Of a DNA stretch of 64,000 bases, positions 8,605 through 16,973 are shown in pieces. The stretch lies in contig NZ_JABGCG010000009.1 of assembly GCF_019799925.1 (NCBI RefSeq), forward strand, positions 124,001-188,000, given 5' to 3'. The translations under genes and the position numbers were made by a program. The notes beneath the pieces are model-generated. The model ran no database searches. It saw nothing but the letters and a program-made list of their open reading frames with translations, and was not told the DNA's origin. The stretch comes from Blastococcus sp. CPCC 205250 (GTDB taxonomy: Bacteria > Actinomycetota > Actinomycetes > Mycobacteriales > Geodermatophilaceae). Numbering within the stretch: position 1 is the first letter of the stretch; every line of letters begins with the position of its first letter.

Positions 8605-9653
8605 CCGCCGTCCTCGCGCCCGCCGACGCGACCGTCGACGCGGTGGCCCGCGGCCGGGTCCGCCGCTCGACCCGCCGACGCGTGGTGATCGCCGGCCTCG
8701 CCGCGCTGGTCGTCGGCACCTTCGCCGTCACGCTGATGGTCGGCCGGACGTTCTACCCGCCCGGCGACGTCCTCAGTGTGGTCCTCGGCGACCAGGTCCC
8801 CGGTGCGTCGTTCACGGTCGGCCGCCTGCGGCTGCCCCGCGCGGTCCTGGCCGTCGTCGCCGGGCTGAGCTTCGGCCTGGCCGGCGTGACGTTCCAGACC
8901 ATGCTGCGCAACCCGCTGGCCAGCCCGGACGTCATCGGGATCACCTCCGGCGCCAGCGCCGCGGCGGTCTTCGGCATCGTGATCCTGTCCCTCGGCGGCA
9001 CGGCGGTGTCGACCATGGCGGTCGCCGCGGCCCTGGGCGTCGCCCTGCTGATCTACCTGCTCGCCTTCCAGAACGGCGTCGCCGGCACCCGGCTGATCCT
9101 GATCGGGATCGGCGTCGGCGCGATGCTCAACAGCGTCGTCAACTACGTGCTGACCAAGGCCGGGGCCTGGGACTACCAGGAGGCCCTGCGCTGGCTGACC
9201 GGCAGCCTGAACGGCACCACCTGGACGGCGGTGGCGCCGGCGCTGGGAGCGCTGCTCGTGCTCGCGCCGGTCCTGCTGGGCCAGACGAAGAACCTCTCGG
9301 CCCTCCAGCTGGGCGACGACACGGCCGCCGCACTGGGCGTGCGCGTCGAGCGCACCCGCCTGATCGCCATCGTGGCCGCCGTCGGCGTCATCGCCTTCGC
9401 CACGGCCGCGTGCGGCCCGATCGCCTTCGTCTCCTTCCTCGCCGGGCCGATCGCGGCCCGGATCGTGGGGCCCCACGGCTCCCTGCTCGTGCCCGCCGCG
9501 CTGGTCGGGGCGCTGCTGGTGCTCGTCGCCGACCTCGTCGGCCAGTTCGCCCTGGGCGCCCGGTACCCGGTGGGCGTCGTCACCGGCGTGCTCGGGGCGC
9601 CCTACCTGATCTACCTGATCATCCGCACCAACCGGGCCGGAGGCTCGCTGTGA
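8601..9653 (+). CDS. FecCD-family iron-siderophore permease, second subunit
   Basis: 350 residues, polytopic. Contains RLPRAVLAVVAGLSFGLAG, FQTMLRNPLASPDVIGITSGAS and ACGPIAFVSFLAGPIAARIVG, the same landmarks as the upstream paralogue but diverged, as expected for a heterodimeric FepD/FepG-type pair. The N-terminus has a short cytosolic extension. It starts with the GTG that overlaps the upstream stop. Confidence 0.93.
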   Translation: MTAVLAPADATVDAVARGRVRRSTRRRVVIAGLAALVVGTFAVTLMVGRTFYPPGDVLSVVLGDQVPGASFTVGRLRLPRAVLAVVAGLSFGLAGVTFQTMLRNPLASPDVIGITSGASAAAVFGIVILSLGGTAVSTMAVAAALGVALLIYLLAFQNGVAGTRLILIGIGVGAMLNSVVNYVLTKAGAWDYQEALRWLTGSLNGTTWTAVAPALGALLVLAPVLLGQTKNLSALQLGDDTAAALGVRVERTRLIAIVAAVGVIAFATAACGPIAFVSFLAGPIAARIVGPHGSLLVPAALVGALLVLVADLVGQFALGARYPVGVVTGVLGAPYLIYLIIRTNRAGGSL

Positions 9654-9675
9654 GCGGGGCCGAACGGAGGACACA

Positions 9676-10503
9676 GTGACCGCCACCCACTCGCTCACCG
9701 CCGAGGAGCTCACGCTCGCCTACGGGGAGCGGACCGTCATCGAGGACCTCGACCTCGTCGTGCCCGCCGGGGAGATCACGGCGATCGTGGGGGCGAACGC
9801 GTGCGGGAAGTCGACGCTGCTGCGCTCGATGTCGCGGCTGCTGTCCCCGCGTGCCGGCCGGGTGCTGCTCGACGGCAAGGCGGTGCACCGGATGCCGGCC
9901 AAGGAGCTGGCCCGCACGCTCGGCCTGCTCCCGCAGTCGCCGATCGCGCCGGAGGGCATCACCGTGGCCGACCTCGTGGGCCGGGGCCGGCACCCGCACC
10001 AGGGCGTGTTCTCCCGGTGGAGCCGCGAGGACGACGCCGCGGTGGCCGCCGCGCTGGAGGCGACGCAGACGACGGCCCTGGCCGAGCGTCCCGTCGACGA
10101 GCTCTCCGGCGGCCAGCGCCAGCGGGTGTGGATCGCGATGGCGCTGGCCCAGCACACCGACCTGCTGCTGCTGGACGAGCCGACCACGTTCCTCGACGTC
10201 GCCCACCAGGTCGAGGTGCTGGACCTGCTCACCGACCTCAACCGCAGGCGCGGGACGACGATCGTGATGGTGCTGCACGACCTGAACCTCGCCGCGCGCT
10301 ACGCCGACCACCTGGTGGCGCTGGCCGACGGCCGGATCCACGCGGCCGGGACGCCCGGCGAGGTGCTGACCGAGGAGTGCGTGCGCGCGGTGTTCGGCCT
10401 GGACAGCCGGGTGATCGTCGACCCGACGTCCGGTGCGCCGCTCATGCTGCCGCTGGGCCGCCACCACGTGACGACCCCCGCGGAGGTGGCGCCACACGCC
10501 TGA
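9676..10503 (+). CDS. Iron-siderophore ABC transporter ATP-binding protein
   Basis: 275 residues, FepC/FhuC type. The Walker A is GANACGKST (the usual PNG replaced by ANA), followed by Q-loop LLPQSP, signature LSGGQRQRVWIAMALAQ, Walker B LLLLDEPTTFLD and H-loop VLHDLNLAARY. It drives ferric-siderophore import through the two upstream permeases. GGAGG lies about 8 bases before the GTG. It ends the operon; the convergent DUF3099 gene ends 16 bases later. Confidence 0.94.
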   Translation: MTATHSLTAEELTLAYGERTVIEDLDLVVPAGEITAIVGANACGKSTLLRSMSRLLSPRAGRVLLDGKAVHRMPAKELARTLGLLPQSPIAPEGITVADLVGRGRHPHQGVFSRWSREDDAAVAAALEATQTTALAERPVDELSGGQRQRVWIAMALAQHTDLLLLDEPTTFLDVAHQVEVLDLLTDLNRRRGTTIVMVLHDLNLAARYADHLVALADGRIHAAGTPGEVLTEECVRAVFGLDSRVIVDPTSGAPLMLPLGRHHVTTPAEVAPHA

Positions 10504-10519
10504 CGGGCGGCGCCGGGCC

Positions 10520-10879
10520 TCAGTGCTCGATGATCCGCGCGGGCTCGATGGCGCGCCGGGTCTTCGCGGGGTCCTCGAGGATGCGGTCGGGCTGCGGGGG
10601 CCGGTACCGGTTGGGGTCGATCTTCTTCTTGGGCGGTGCGTCGTTGGCCATGACGACGGCGATCCACGGCAGCACCGTGCCGAGGACGGCGAAGCAGATG
10701 GCCAGCCACAGCGTCTGGTAGAAGGCGGCGGCGAGCACGACGCTCACGAGGCGCAGCACCATGGTGAGGACGTAGCGGCGCTTCCGTGCGGCGTGCTGGT
10801 CGGCGAGGCTCGGTGCGGCCTCCGTGATGAGGACCGGCTCTGCTCGCCGGGATCGTGCGGACTGCTGGCTGGAGGCCAC
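10520..10879 (-). CDS. DUF3099 domain-containing membrane protein
   Basis: 119 residues. Two adjacent hydrophobic helices (YVLTMVLRLVSVVLAAAFY and LAICFAVLGTVLPWIAVVMA) follow a short N-terminal part containing VLITEAAPSLADQ. The tail is Pro/Lys/Arg-rich. This is the actinobacterial DUF3099 family, function unknown. The frame extends 37 codons upstream, but the GTG at 10879 is preferred because AGGGAAGGG lies just before it and the upstream part is low complexity. Confidence 0.82.
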   Translation of the reverse strand: MASSQQSARSRRAEPVLITEAAPSLADQHAARKRRYVLTMVLRLVSVVLAAAFYQTLWLAICFAVLGTVLPWIAVVMANDAPPKKKIDPNRYRPPQPDRILEDPAKTRRAIEPARIIEH

Positions 10880-11023
10880 GGGTGCCCTTCCCTGGACCGG
10901 CCGGGGGTGGTGGCGGTGAGTCGGCGAGCGGTCCGTCGGCCCCGGAGCCCCGGCTCCTGACGCCCATCGTGCCACCGGATCGCGCGCCATGCAGGCGCCT
11001 CCCGGGCGGGCTGCGGGCCGGCC

Positions 11024-11608
11024 TCAGGAGGCGGCGGCGGCCTTCGCTGCCTGCTTCTTCTCCTGCTTGGTGCGGCGCACCTCGGCCAGGCTCTCCGGCC
11101 CGGTGATGTCGGCGACCGACCGGCGCGCGCCCTCCTCGCCGTACTCACCGGCGGCCTCCCGCCAGCCGGGCGGAGTGACCCCGTACCGCTTGCCGAGCAG
11201 GGCGACGAAGATCTTCGCCTTCTGCGCGCCGAAGCCGGGGAGCTCGGCCACCCGCCCCAGCAGCGCCTTCCCGTCGGGCGCGTCGGCCCACAGCGCCTCG
11301 GCCCGGCCGTCGTAGCGCTCGACGAGCAGCCGGCACACCGCCTGCGCCCGGGCGGCCATCGACCCGGGGTACCGGTGGACGGCGGGCGGACCCTGGAACC
11401 AGGCGGCGACCTGCTCCGGGTCGGCGTCGGCGATCCCCGCCGCCGACAAGGTGTCCACGCCCATCCGGTCGGCGAGCAGGCGCGGTCCGGCGAAGGCCCG
11501 CTCCATCGGGAACTGCTGGTCGAACAGCATCCCCAGCAGCAGGGCCAGCGGGTCGCGGCCGAGCAGCTCGTCGGCGCGCGGGTCCTGGGTCAGGCGCAGC
11601 TGTGGCAC
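11024..11608 (-). CDS. HhH-GPD-type base-excision DNA repair protein
   Basis: 194 residues. PRADELLGRDPLALLLGMLFDQQFPMERAF opens an HhH-GPD glycosylase-like fold; VAELPGFGAQKAKIFVALLGK is the helix-hairpin-helix DNA-binding motif. The C-terminus is Lys/Ala-rich. The family resembles EndoIII/AlkA-type glycosylases; the lesion is unknown. The start is the GTG at 11608, where homology begins. Its first 32 codons are duplicated at 22935-23030, on the far side of the catabolic island, so this copy marks one junction. Confidence 0.88.
   Translation of the reverse strand: MPQLRLTQDPRADELLGRDPLALLLGMLFDQQFPMERAFAGPRLLADRMGVDTLSAAGIADADPEQVAAWFQGPPAVHRYPGSMAARAQAVCRLLVERYDGRAEALWADAPDGKALLGRVAELPGFGAQKAKIFVALLGKRYGVTPPGWREAAGEYGEEGARRSVADITGPESLAEVRRTKQEKKQAAKAAAAS
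11513..11599. repeat. Left copy of the island-flanking 87-bp direct repeat
   Basis: 87 bases inside the 5' part of the HhH-GPD gene (antisense to the + strand) that recur in the same orientation at 22935-23021 with 85 of 87 positions identical. Outside this block only the start-codon region remains alignable. The two copies enclose all of the island genes, like attL/attR copies or the product of a recombination event. Confidence 0.9.
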
Positions 11609-12037
11609 GCGGGCAGTGTGCCCCACAGGGTCGGCGATCCAGCTGGTGCGGCGCGCCGCGTGCCGGGCCAGCGCCGCCCGACGCAGCCCCCGTGTCGTCG
11701 ATGCGGCCGGGCGACGAAAGAGGAACTGCCAGGCGAGTGCCGGCGACTGCGGCGGTTGAGCTCCGGATGGACAACCGCCGCGTTCGGCGCCCGGGGCGGC
11801 GATGACGCCGATGTCGGCTTGCCTCGAGGATGCCCGGCCTCGTCGTCGGAGGGCCCTCGGTCCTCTCGCGTGGTGGCCGCCGGGCAGCAGGATCTCGGGG
11901 CCACGCCCGTGGCTGGGCGGTAGGTCGCAACCAGCAGACGCGGCCCGCCCCTGGACCCCTCGGCAGCGGGACGCTGAGTCGCCGTGCCCGCCGCAGTCAG
12001 CCATCCGGACAGCCCAGGCCGTCCCCACCGTCGGCAT
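11609..12037. other. Non-coding interval at the left island edge
   Basis: About 430 bases between the HhH-GPD start and the stop of the DUF3500 gene. Open frames run through it on both strands, but none has a recognisable domain, a good ribosome site or a convincing start. It may be decayed or imported DNA at the junction. I see no tRNA, integrase or IS end. Confidence 0.5.
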
Positions 12038-13207
12038 TCACCGGGCATCCGGCGCGGAGTCCTCAGCCGCCTGCTCCCCTTGCCCGTGGGGATCGTCGAG
12101 GTGGTGCTGCATCAGCAGATCGGCGCCGAAGTCGTTGCTGGGATCGCGCCAGACGCTGTGGACGTGGTTGGCGTCGTCCTCGGCGTTGTCGAACTCGACC
12201 AGGGTGACTGGGCCTTGGATGCGGAAGTAGTGCGGCTGCTCGGGAGTGGTGCCGCCGGCCCAGGCGAAGTGCAGTTCGCCGACGCCGCCGGCGGAAGCGA
12301 TGCGGTCCATCTCGAAGCCGACCAGGCCGGGGCGAGCACGCTCCACGAAGCGGGCGAGCAGATCGTCGAACAGCGACCGCTGGACCGTTGACAGCTCGGC
12401 AGCGCGGAGACCCCGGGGGTGAGCGCGGAAGTAGGCCAGGGCCTTGCGATCCTCGTCGGTGATCATCGCGTCGCGGCGGCCGACGCCGTGATACGCGGGG
12501 AACTCGACCTCGCCGATGCTCGCGACGGTGCGGGTGACGAAGTCCGCGGGCGGCTTGGAGTGGATGATCGCCTGCTGCTGCTGACCGTCGCTGAGGGCGT
12601 CGAGCAGCGCGAAGGCGCTGTCCTCCTCCTCACCGAGGATGCGGAACGGACCGAAGCGGGCCGGCTCGGCGCCGAGCAGGAAGGGCGTGGCGTTGACCAG
12701 GTCGCCGTCGACCACGGTGACGTTGAGCGACAGGTGGTGGCCGACCAGCCGCCACCCCCATGTCGTGTCGGGCTGAGGCTGACCGAAGAAGGTGAGGAAG
12801 TAGCCTCCTGCGTCGCGGAAGGTGGTTGCCACGTGGCCGAACACGGGCAGGTTCAGTTCGCGCAGCACGTGCTCGTTGGCCATCACCTGGACCACCCGCG
12901 CGTAGGCGGGGATCGACATGGACTCGGCGATCAGCCGGTGCGCCAGCACCTCCTGGTGGCGATCGAGCTCGCCCAGGGGGAGGCCGTGCCGCCCGGACTC
13001 GGGCAGGAAGTTCCAGTGCGTTCGGCCAGCGTCAGCCTGTGGCAGCAACACCCGCGCGCGTTGATCGCCGGTCAGGCTGTCGAAGAGCCCCATCGCGGCG
13101 AAGGTCAGCACCGTGGCATCGAACGAGCCGCCCGCGCGGGGATGGTGGACGGCAGGTAGCTCGCCGGTCGAGCCGGTCGTCCGCCCGCCGATGTCCGGGC
13201 CGGTCAT
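12038..13207 (-). CDS. DUF3500 domain-containing protein
   Basis: 389 residues matching DUF3500 across most of its length: FFGQPQPDTTWGWRLVGHHLSLNVTVVDG in the middle and RIQGPVTLVEFDNAEDDANHVHSVWRDPSNDFGADLL at the C-terminus. The several conserved His, Asp and Glu residues suggest metal binding, but no activity is known for the family. There is no signal peptide. Its ATG overlaps the cupin stop by 4 bases, so the two are coupled. In this island it is probably a pathway enzyme or accessory factor; that is inference. Confidence 0.85.
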   Translation of the reverse strand: MTGPDIGGRTTGSTGELPAVHHPRAGGSFDATVLTFAAMGLFDSLTGDQRARVLLPQADAGRTHWNFLPESGRHGLPLGELDRHQEVLAHRLIAESMSIPAYARVVQVMANEHVLRELNLPVFGHVATTFRDAGGYFLTFFGQPQPDTTWGWRLVGHHLSLNVTVVDGDLVNATPFLLGAEPARFGPFRILGEEEDSAFALLDALSDGQQQQAIIHSKPPADFVTRTVASIGEVEFPAYHGVGRRDAMITDEDRKALAYFRAHPRGLRAAELSTVQRSLFDDLLARFVERARPGLVGFEMDRIASAGGVGELHFAWAGGTTPEQPHYFRIQGPVTLVEFDNAEDDANHVHSVWRDPSNDFGADLLMQHHLDDPHGQGEQAAEDSAPDAR

Positions 13208-13536
13208 TGCGCACGGACCACGAGCAGGCTGGCGGGCTCGCCGCCGGCACGCAGCGAACGCACAGTCCCACTCGGGAGGTGGACCGAGTCACCGGCGGAC
13301 AGCGCGGTCCGCCGCCCGTCGGCCTCGATGGTCAGCTGGCCGGTCAGCAGGACGTAGACCGTCTCGCCCGACACGGGGCCGGCCTCGACGAAGCCCTCGG
13401 CCTCGAACTCCGAGCGGGTAGCCGCCAGCCGCTCGGTGGGACCGGCCTCCCGGCCGTGCAGCCGGGTGGGCCGCACGCCGTGGTGATCGGCGCCGGGAGT
13501 GAACGGCACACCGGTGCCCCTGCGGGTGACATGCAC
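13204..13536 (-). CDS. Small cupin-fold protein
   Basis: 110 residues. One beta-barrel cupin: GETVYVLLTGQLTIEADGRR as motif 1 and AGDSVHLPSGTVRSLRAGG as motif 2. The usual metal-binding HxH of motif 1 is absent and the motif 2 His is Arg, so it may not bind a metal in the classical way. The GTG at 13536 was chosen over upstream starts because AAGGAGG lies 7 bases before it. Its stop overlaps the DUF3500 start. It could be a ligand sensor or isomerase-like protein rather than a dioxygenase. Confidence 0.75.
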   Translation of the reverse strand: MHVTRRGTGVPFTPGADHHGVRPTRLHGREAGPTERLAATRSEFEAEGFVEAGPVSGETVYVLLTGQLTIEADGRRTALSAGDSVHLPSGTVRSLRAGGEPASLLVVRAQ

Positions 13537-13688
13537 TGTCAGGCCTCCTTCTGGTGAGAGCTGGCATATGTGGTGCACGGCATCGCTGGATGCCTCCTCG
13601 ATGCCGGGCCGACGCCGGGGCGGCAGCCGCCACCCGTCGGTCGACGAGGTCGAGGGCGGTTCCGACGACGGCGTGCCCGGTCCGCTGA

Positions 13689-14525
13689 TCAGGAGCCGCG
13701 CAGCGCCGCGGAGAGGAACCCCGCGGTCAGCGCCAGGCTCTCCGGGGTGTCGAAGGCCGCGTCCTCGTGTCCGGCGCCACCCAGGAGGAGCAGGGCCGAC
13801 CGCGCGCCGGCTCGGACGAGTGCCTCGTGCAGGGAGTGGCTCTGCGCGGGCGGAACGACCCGGTCGCGGTCGCCGTGCGCGATGAGGAACGGGGGCGCGT
13901 CGGCGGACACCCAGGTCAGCGGGCTGGCCTGACGTGCCCGGTCGGCGGCGTCGCGGAGGACCTCGGCGGCCGAGCCGACCCCGAGCAGGGCCGCCTCGAA
14001 GTCGAACGGGACGATCTCGGCCTCCAGCGAGCTGCGGGACGCGGTGGCCAGCATGTCAGCCGCACCGAACCAGGCCACCACGGCCTGCACGGCGCTGGAC
14101 TGCTCGGGGTGCTCCCCGACGTCGCCGTCGAGCTCGCCTCGGCCGGCGGTCAGGCCGACGAGTGAGGCGAGGGTCGCCCCGGCGGAGGCGCCCCAGACGC
14201 CCACCCGCTCGCCGTCGACACCCAGACCGTGGGCGCGGGCACGGACCCAGCGGACCGCTGCTTTGACGTCATGCAGTGGCGCCGGAAAGTGTGCTGCGGG
14301 GGCCAGCCGGTAGTCGATGGCCAGCACGGCCACGCCGAAGGCGGCGAGGGCCGCGAGCCTGTCCTTCGCGTTGTCGGATCGGGAGCCGACCTCGAAGCCG
14401 CCGCCGTGGGCGTAGAGCGCGACAGGCGGTGGCTCGTCGGTCACCGGCCGGTAGAGGTCGGCGAGCAGTTGCCGGCCATCGGCCTCGGCGTAGGTCAGGT
14501 CGGCGGTGACCGTGACGTCGTACAC
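13689..14525 (-). CDS. Alpha/beta hydrolase (esterase/lipase, HSL-like)
   Basis: 278 residues. HGGGFEVGS forms the oxyanion hole of the hormone-sensitive-lipase/BD-FAE group, GASAG holds the nucleophilic Ser, HGDRDRVVPP the catalytic Asp and GGAGHEDAAF the His. It should hydrolyse a carboxylic ester. The GTG at 14525 gives the start VYDVTVTADLTYAEADG and has GAGGAG about 12 bases upstream; a GTG at 14597, right after the FAH stop, would add 24 unconserved residues. It lies third in the minus-strand arm. Confidence 0.85.
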   Translation of the reverse strand: MYDVTVTADLTYAEADGRQLLADLYRPVTDEPPPVALYAHGGGFEVGSRSDNAKDRLAALAAFGVAVLAIDYRLAPAAHFPAPLHDVKAAVRWVRARAHGLGVDGERVGVWGASAGATLASLVGLTAGRGELDGDVGEHPEQSSAVQAVVAWFGAADMLATASRSSLEAEIVPFDFEAALLGVGSAAEVLRDAADRARQASPLTWVSADAPPFLIAHGDRDRVVPPAQSHSLHEALVRAGARSALLLLGGAGHEDAAFDTPESLALTAGFLSAALRGS

Positions 14526-14597
14526 AGCGCTCGAATGCTCCTCTGGTCTCGACGGGCGCTCAGGCACGGGGGCGCGTCCGGTGGCGGCGGCAGCCAC

Positions 14598-15446
14598 TCA
14601 GGCCGAGCGTGGCAGTGGGTGCGCGTCTCGGGCGGCGATGGTGTTGGTGATCTGCCCGAGTCCCTCGACCTGCACGGAGACGACGTCCCCGGGGGTCAGG
14701 AACCACTCCGGTTGGCGGGCGTGGCCCACCCCGGACGGCGTGCCGGTACAGATGATGTCCCCAGGGAGCAGGGTGAGCGTGCGGCTCAGGTACGACGCGA
14801 TCCGGGCCGGGCTGAAGATCATGTCCGCGGTCGAGGTGTCCTGCACGATCTCGCCGTTGACCCTGGTCACCAGGTGCAGGCCGACGTCGATGTCGGGGAC
14901 CTCGTCGGCGGTGACGATCGGCCCCAGGGGCCCGGAGGCATCGGCGTTCTTGCCCAGCGTCCACTGACTGCCGCGCCGCTGTGCCCGCCGCGCGGTGAGG
15001 TCGTTGAACGCCGCGTAGCCGAAGAACCCGGCCCGGGCCTCAGCCTCGCTCGCCTCGTGCAGTGGCGCGCCGATGACCACGGCCAGCTCGCCCTCCCAGT
15101 CCAGTCCCGGCTCGTCGACCGGGACCGGCACCGGAGCGCCGCCGACGGACAGGGACGGGGTCCAGCGGGCGAAGACCGTCGGGTACTCGGGCAGCTCGAA
15201 GCCGCCCTCGGCGGCGTGTGCACGGTAGTTCAGTCCCACGCACACGACCCGAGCCGCCGGGCGGACCGGTGGCACCGGGTCCAGCTCATCGACGGTGAGG
15301 TCGGCCTGCCGGCCGGCGGCAGCATCCGCCCAGCGGTCAGGGGTGGCCCAGAACTCGTCCACGCCGGCCAGGTCGACCGCCTTCTCGTCACCGTCGAGGG
15401 CGGCGACGCGGACACCCGCCGGCGTGCGGTAGCCGATCAGCCTCAT
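14598..15446 (-). CDS. Fumarylacetoacetate hydrolase family protein
   Basis: 282 residues. Conserved FAH-fold blocks: ARVVCVGLNYRAHAAEGG, the metal-binding Glu of DWEGELAVVIG, GYAAFNDLTARRAQ, SPARIASYLSRTLTLLPGDIICTGTPSGVGHAR and VEGLGQITN. Members hydrolyse or decarboxylate acylpyruvates, oxaloacetate or hydroxymuconate-type ring-cleavage products using Mg2+. In this island it plausibly processes a ring-fission intermediate, though no ring-cleavage dioxygenase is seen. ATG at 15446 overlaps the SnoaL-like stop by 4 bases. Confidence 0.9.
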   Translation of the reverse strand: MRLIGYRTPAGVRVAALDGDEKAVDLAGVDEFWATPDRWADAAAGRQADLTVDELDPVPPVRPAARVVCVGLNYRAHAAEGGFELPEYPTVFARWTPSLSVGGAPVPVPVDEPGLDWEGELAVVIGAPLHEASEAEARAGFFGYAAFNDLTARRAQRRGSQWTLGKNADASGPLGPIVTADEVPDIDVGLHLVTRVNGEIVQDTSTADMIFSPARIASYLSRTLTLLPGDIICTGTPSGVGHARQPEWFLTPGDVVSVQVEGLGQITNTIAARDAHPLPRSA

Positions 15447-15904
15447 GCCGAAGCGGCCAGCGACGGGATGAGGACAGTCCCCCACCAGCCGGTGGACGAG
15501 AAGCCCTCCACGAGCGGCTGCTTGCTGGTCAGCAACCACCGCCCGTCGTCCTCCCGCCGGAAGGAGTCCCGCCAGCGCCCCCAGTGGTCGGGCTGGGCCA
15601 GGTCGGTGAAGGCGATGAAGAAGCTGTCGGCCGTCGCCGTGGCGTCGCTGGTGAAGTCGATCTGGATGGTCGTGATGTGGTGGCGGATGAAGTCCGGTTC
15701 CCGTCCGTTGACGACACGGTGGATCTCGGTCGCCGGAAATGCCGTGCCGTCCGGCAGGACGAACTGTCCATCGGGCGTGAACAGCACCGCCATCCCGGCG
15801 AAGTCGGCCTGCTCCACCGCCATGTTGGCGTAGCGGTGCAGGATCTCGGTGATGGCGGAGCGCGCTGCGCTCCGTTCGATCGCCGCACTGTCGCTGTCTG
15901 CCAC
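15443..15904 (-). CDS. SnoaL-like/NTF2-superfamily protein
   Basis: 153 residues of the cone-shaped SnoaL-like fold: ITEILHRYANMAVEQADFAGMAVLFTPDGQFVLPDG at the N-terminus and HWGRWRDSFRREDDGRWLLTSKQ near the C-terminus. Family members include polyketide cyclases, isomerases, small subunits of ring-hydroxylating dioxygenases and inactive binding proteins. No dioxygenase large subunit is nearby. It is the first gene of the minus-strand arm and divergent from the GntR gene, with GGGAGGAGC just before its ATG. Confidence 0.83.
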   Translation of the reverse strand: MADSDSAAIERSAARSAITEILHRYANMAVEQADFAGMAVLFTPDGQFVLPDGTAFPATEIHRVVNGREPDFIRHHITTIQIDFTSDATATADSFFIAFTDLAQPDHWGRWRDSFRREDDGRWLLTSKQPLVEGFSSTGWWGTVLIPSLAASA

Positions 15905-16041
15905 TGTGGGCTCCTCCCTGGCGTATGGGCTGCATCGGACGTCCGGAAACGATCCGAACGGTCATGACTGTTGGGGCCAGAGGATGGCCCTACTCGCAGG
16001 GGGGACGCAAGAGACGGGCCGATCTGTCATGCTCTTTTCTC

Positions 16042-16779
16042 GTGATCAACGCGCAGCCACTGACCCGAGCCGGACATCTGGTCGAGGCGGTCGAGCGCCG
16101 GATCGCCGAGGAGAACCTGGCGCCCGGTGCATTCCTGGGCACCCGCGAGTCGTTGCGCCAGCAATCCGGACTGGGCAAGTCCACGGTCAACGAGGCACTG
16201 CGCTTGCTCGCCGAACGTGGGCTGGTCACCGTCCGCCCGGGTCGCGGGGGTGGCCTGTTCGTCGCCGCGGAGAACCCCGTGGTCCGGCTACGGCACACCC
16301 TGCTGTCCGCCTCGGCCGGCGCTTCGACGATCGCGGACGTGATCGAGGTCCGTGACGTCCTGGAGCCACTGGTCGCCCTGGTCGCCGCGCGGCACCGGTC
16401 CGCGGCTGATGCCGCCGGCTTGCGTCGCCACGTCGACCAACTGCGCGATGCGGCGCAGACTGCCGACGTCACGCAGTTCCTGGCCGTCGACTGGTCACTG
16501 CACGAGGCGTTGGCAGAACTCGGACCCAACGAGTACCTCCGGGCGGTCTACCTGGGCACCCTGCGTCCCATCTCGGCCGCAGGAGCCAACGCTCGGCTCG
16601 ACGACGAGGTCGACACGGTCGACTACCTGCAGCGCCGCGCCGAGATCCACGCCGAGTACGTCGAGGCCGTGCTCTCCGGCGACGAGCCTCGCATCACTGC
16701 CGCCGTGGCGGCACACGGGCAGCCGCCGGGCACCCGGACGGCGGCGGAGGTACGAGCCGCCGCACGAACGCAGCGCTGA
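16042..16779 (+). CDS. GntR family transcriptional regulator with FCD domain
   Basis: 245 residues. N-terminal winged helix (VEAVERRIAEENLAPGAFLGTRESLRQQSGLGKSTVNEALRLLAERGLVTVRPGRGGGLFVA), then an all-helical FCD ligand domain with VRDVLEPLVALVAARH, DWSLHEALAELG and HAEYVEAVLSGD, whose Asp/His pattern is typical of metal-assisted carboxylate binding. FadR-subfamily members usually repress catabolic genes until a pathway metabolite binds. GTG 16042 was chosen because the domain begins a few residues later. It lies between the two island arms and probably controls both. Confidence 0.88.
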   Translation: MINAQPLTRAGHLVEAVERRIAEENLAPGAFLGTRESLRQQSGLGKSTVNEALRLLAERGLVTVRPGRGGGLFVAAENPVVRLRHTLLSASAGASTIADVIEVRDVLEPLVALVAARHRSAADAAGLRRHVDQLRDAAQTADVTQFLAVDWSLHEALAELGPNEYLRAVYLGTLRPISAAGANARLDDEVDTVDYLQRRAEIHAEYVEAVLSGDEPRITAAVAAHGQPPGTRTAAEVRAAARTQR

Positions 16780-16839
16780 GGCCGGCACTCCTCCTCTCCC
16801 AGCCGGCTGACGGGGCGACGCCGGGCACTTTCCGGCCGC

Positions 16840-16858
16840 CACCCCTTGACAAGGGGTG
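16840..16858 (+). promoter_or_regulatory. 19-bp palindromic operator candidate over a TTGACA
   Basis: CACCCCTTGACAAGGGGTG is a 19-bp palindrome with only the central base unpaired. It contains a perfect TTGACA (16846-16851), so a bound dimer would mask a potential -35 element of the FAD monooxygenase gene 120 bases downstream. The adjacent GntR is the obvious candidate ligand-responsive binder. The -10 at 17-bp spacing (CAGGGT) is poor, so promoter identity is uncertain. Confidence 0.55.
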
Positions 16859-16883
16859 ACCCAGGCAACAGGGTTCCGGCCTG

Positions 16884-16906
16884 AAGGTCCTAACGGTCAG
16901 GACCTT
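16884..16906 (+). promoter_or_regulatory. Second inverted repeat in the GntR-monooxygenase gap
   Basis: AAGGTCCT and AGGACCTT form a perfect 8-bp inverted repeat with a 7-base spacer, 27 bases beyond the first palindrome and about 68 bases before the monooxygenase start. It could be a second operator or, in RNA, a leader hairpin. No U-run follows, so a terminator is unlikely. Confidence 0.45.
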
Positions 16907-16973
16907 TTAGGAACGAAGCCCTGGAGCACCCGCAGCGCGGCAGCCCGGGCCCCCCCTTGGTGAGGAGAGGTTG

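Noticed and set aside
15905..16041. GTCATGAC at 15961-15968 as a GntR operator
   Set aside because: An 8-base palindrome is too short to separate from chance and does not match the longer palindromes upstream of the monooxygenase gene.
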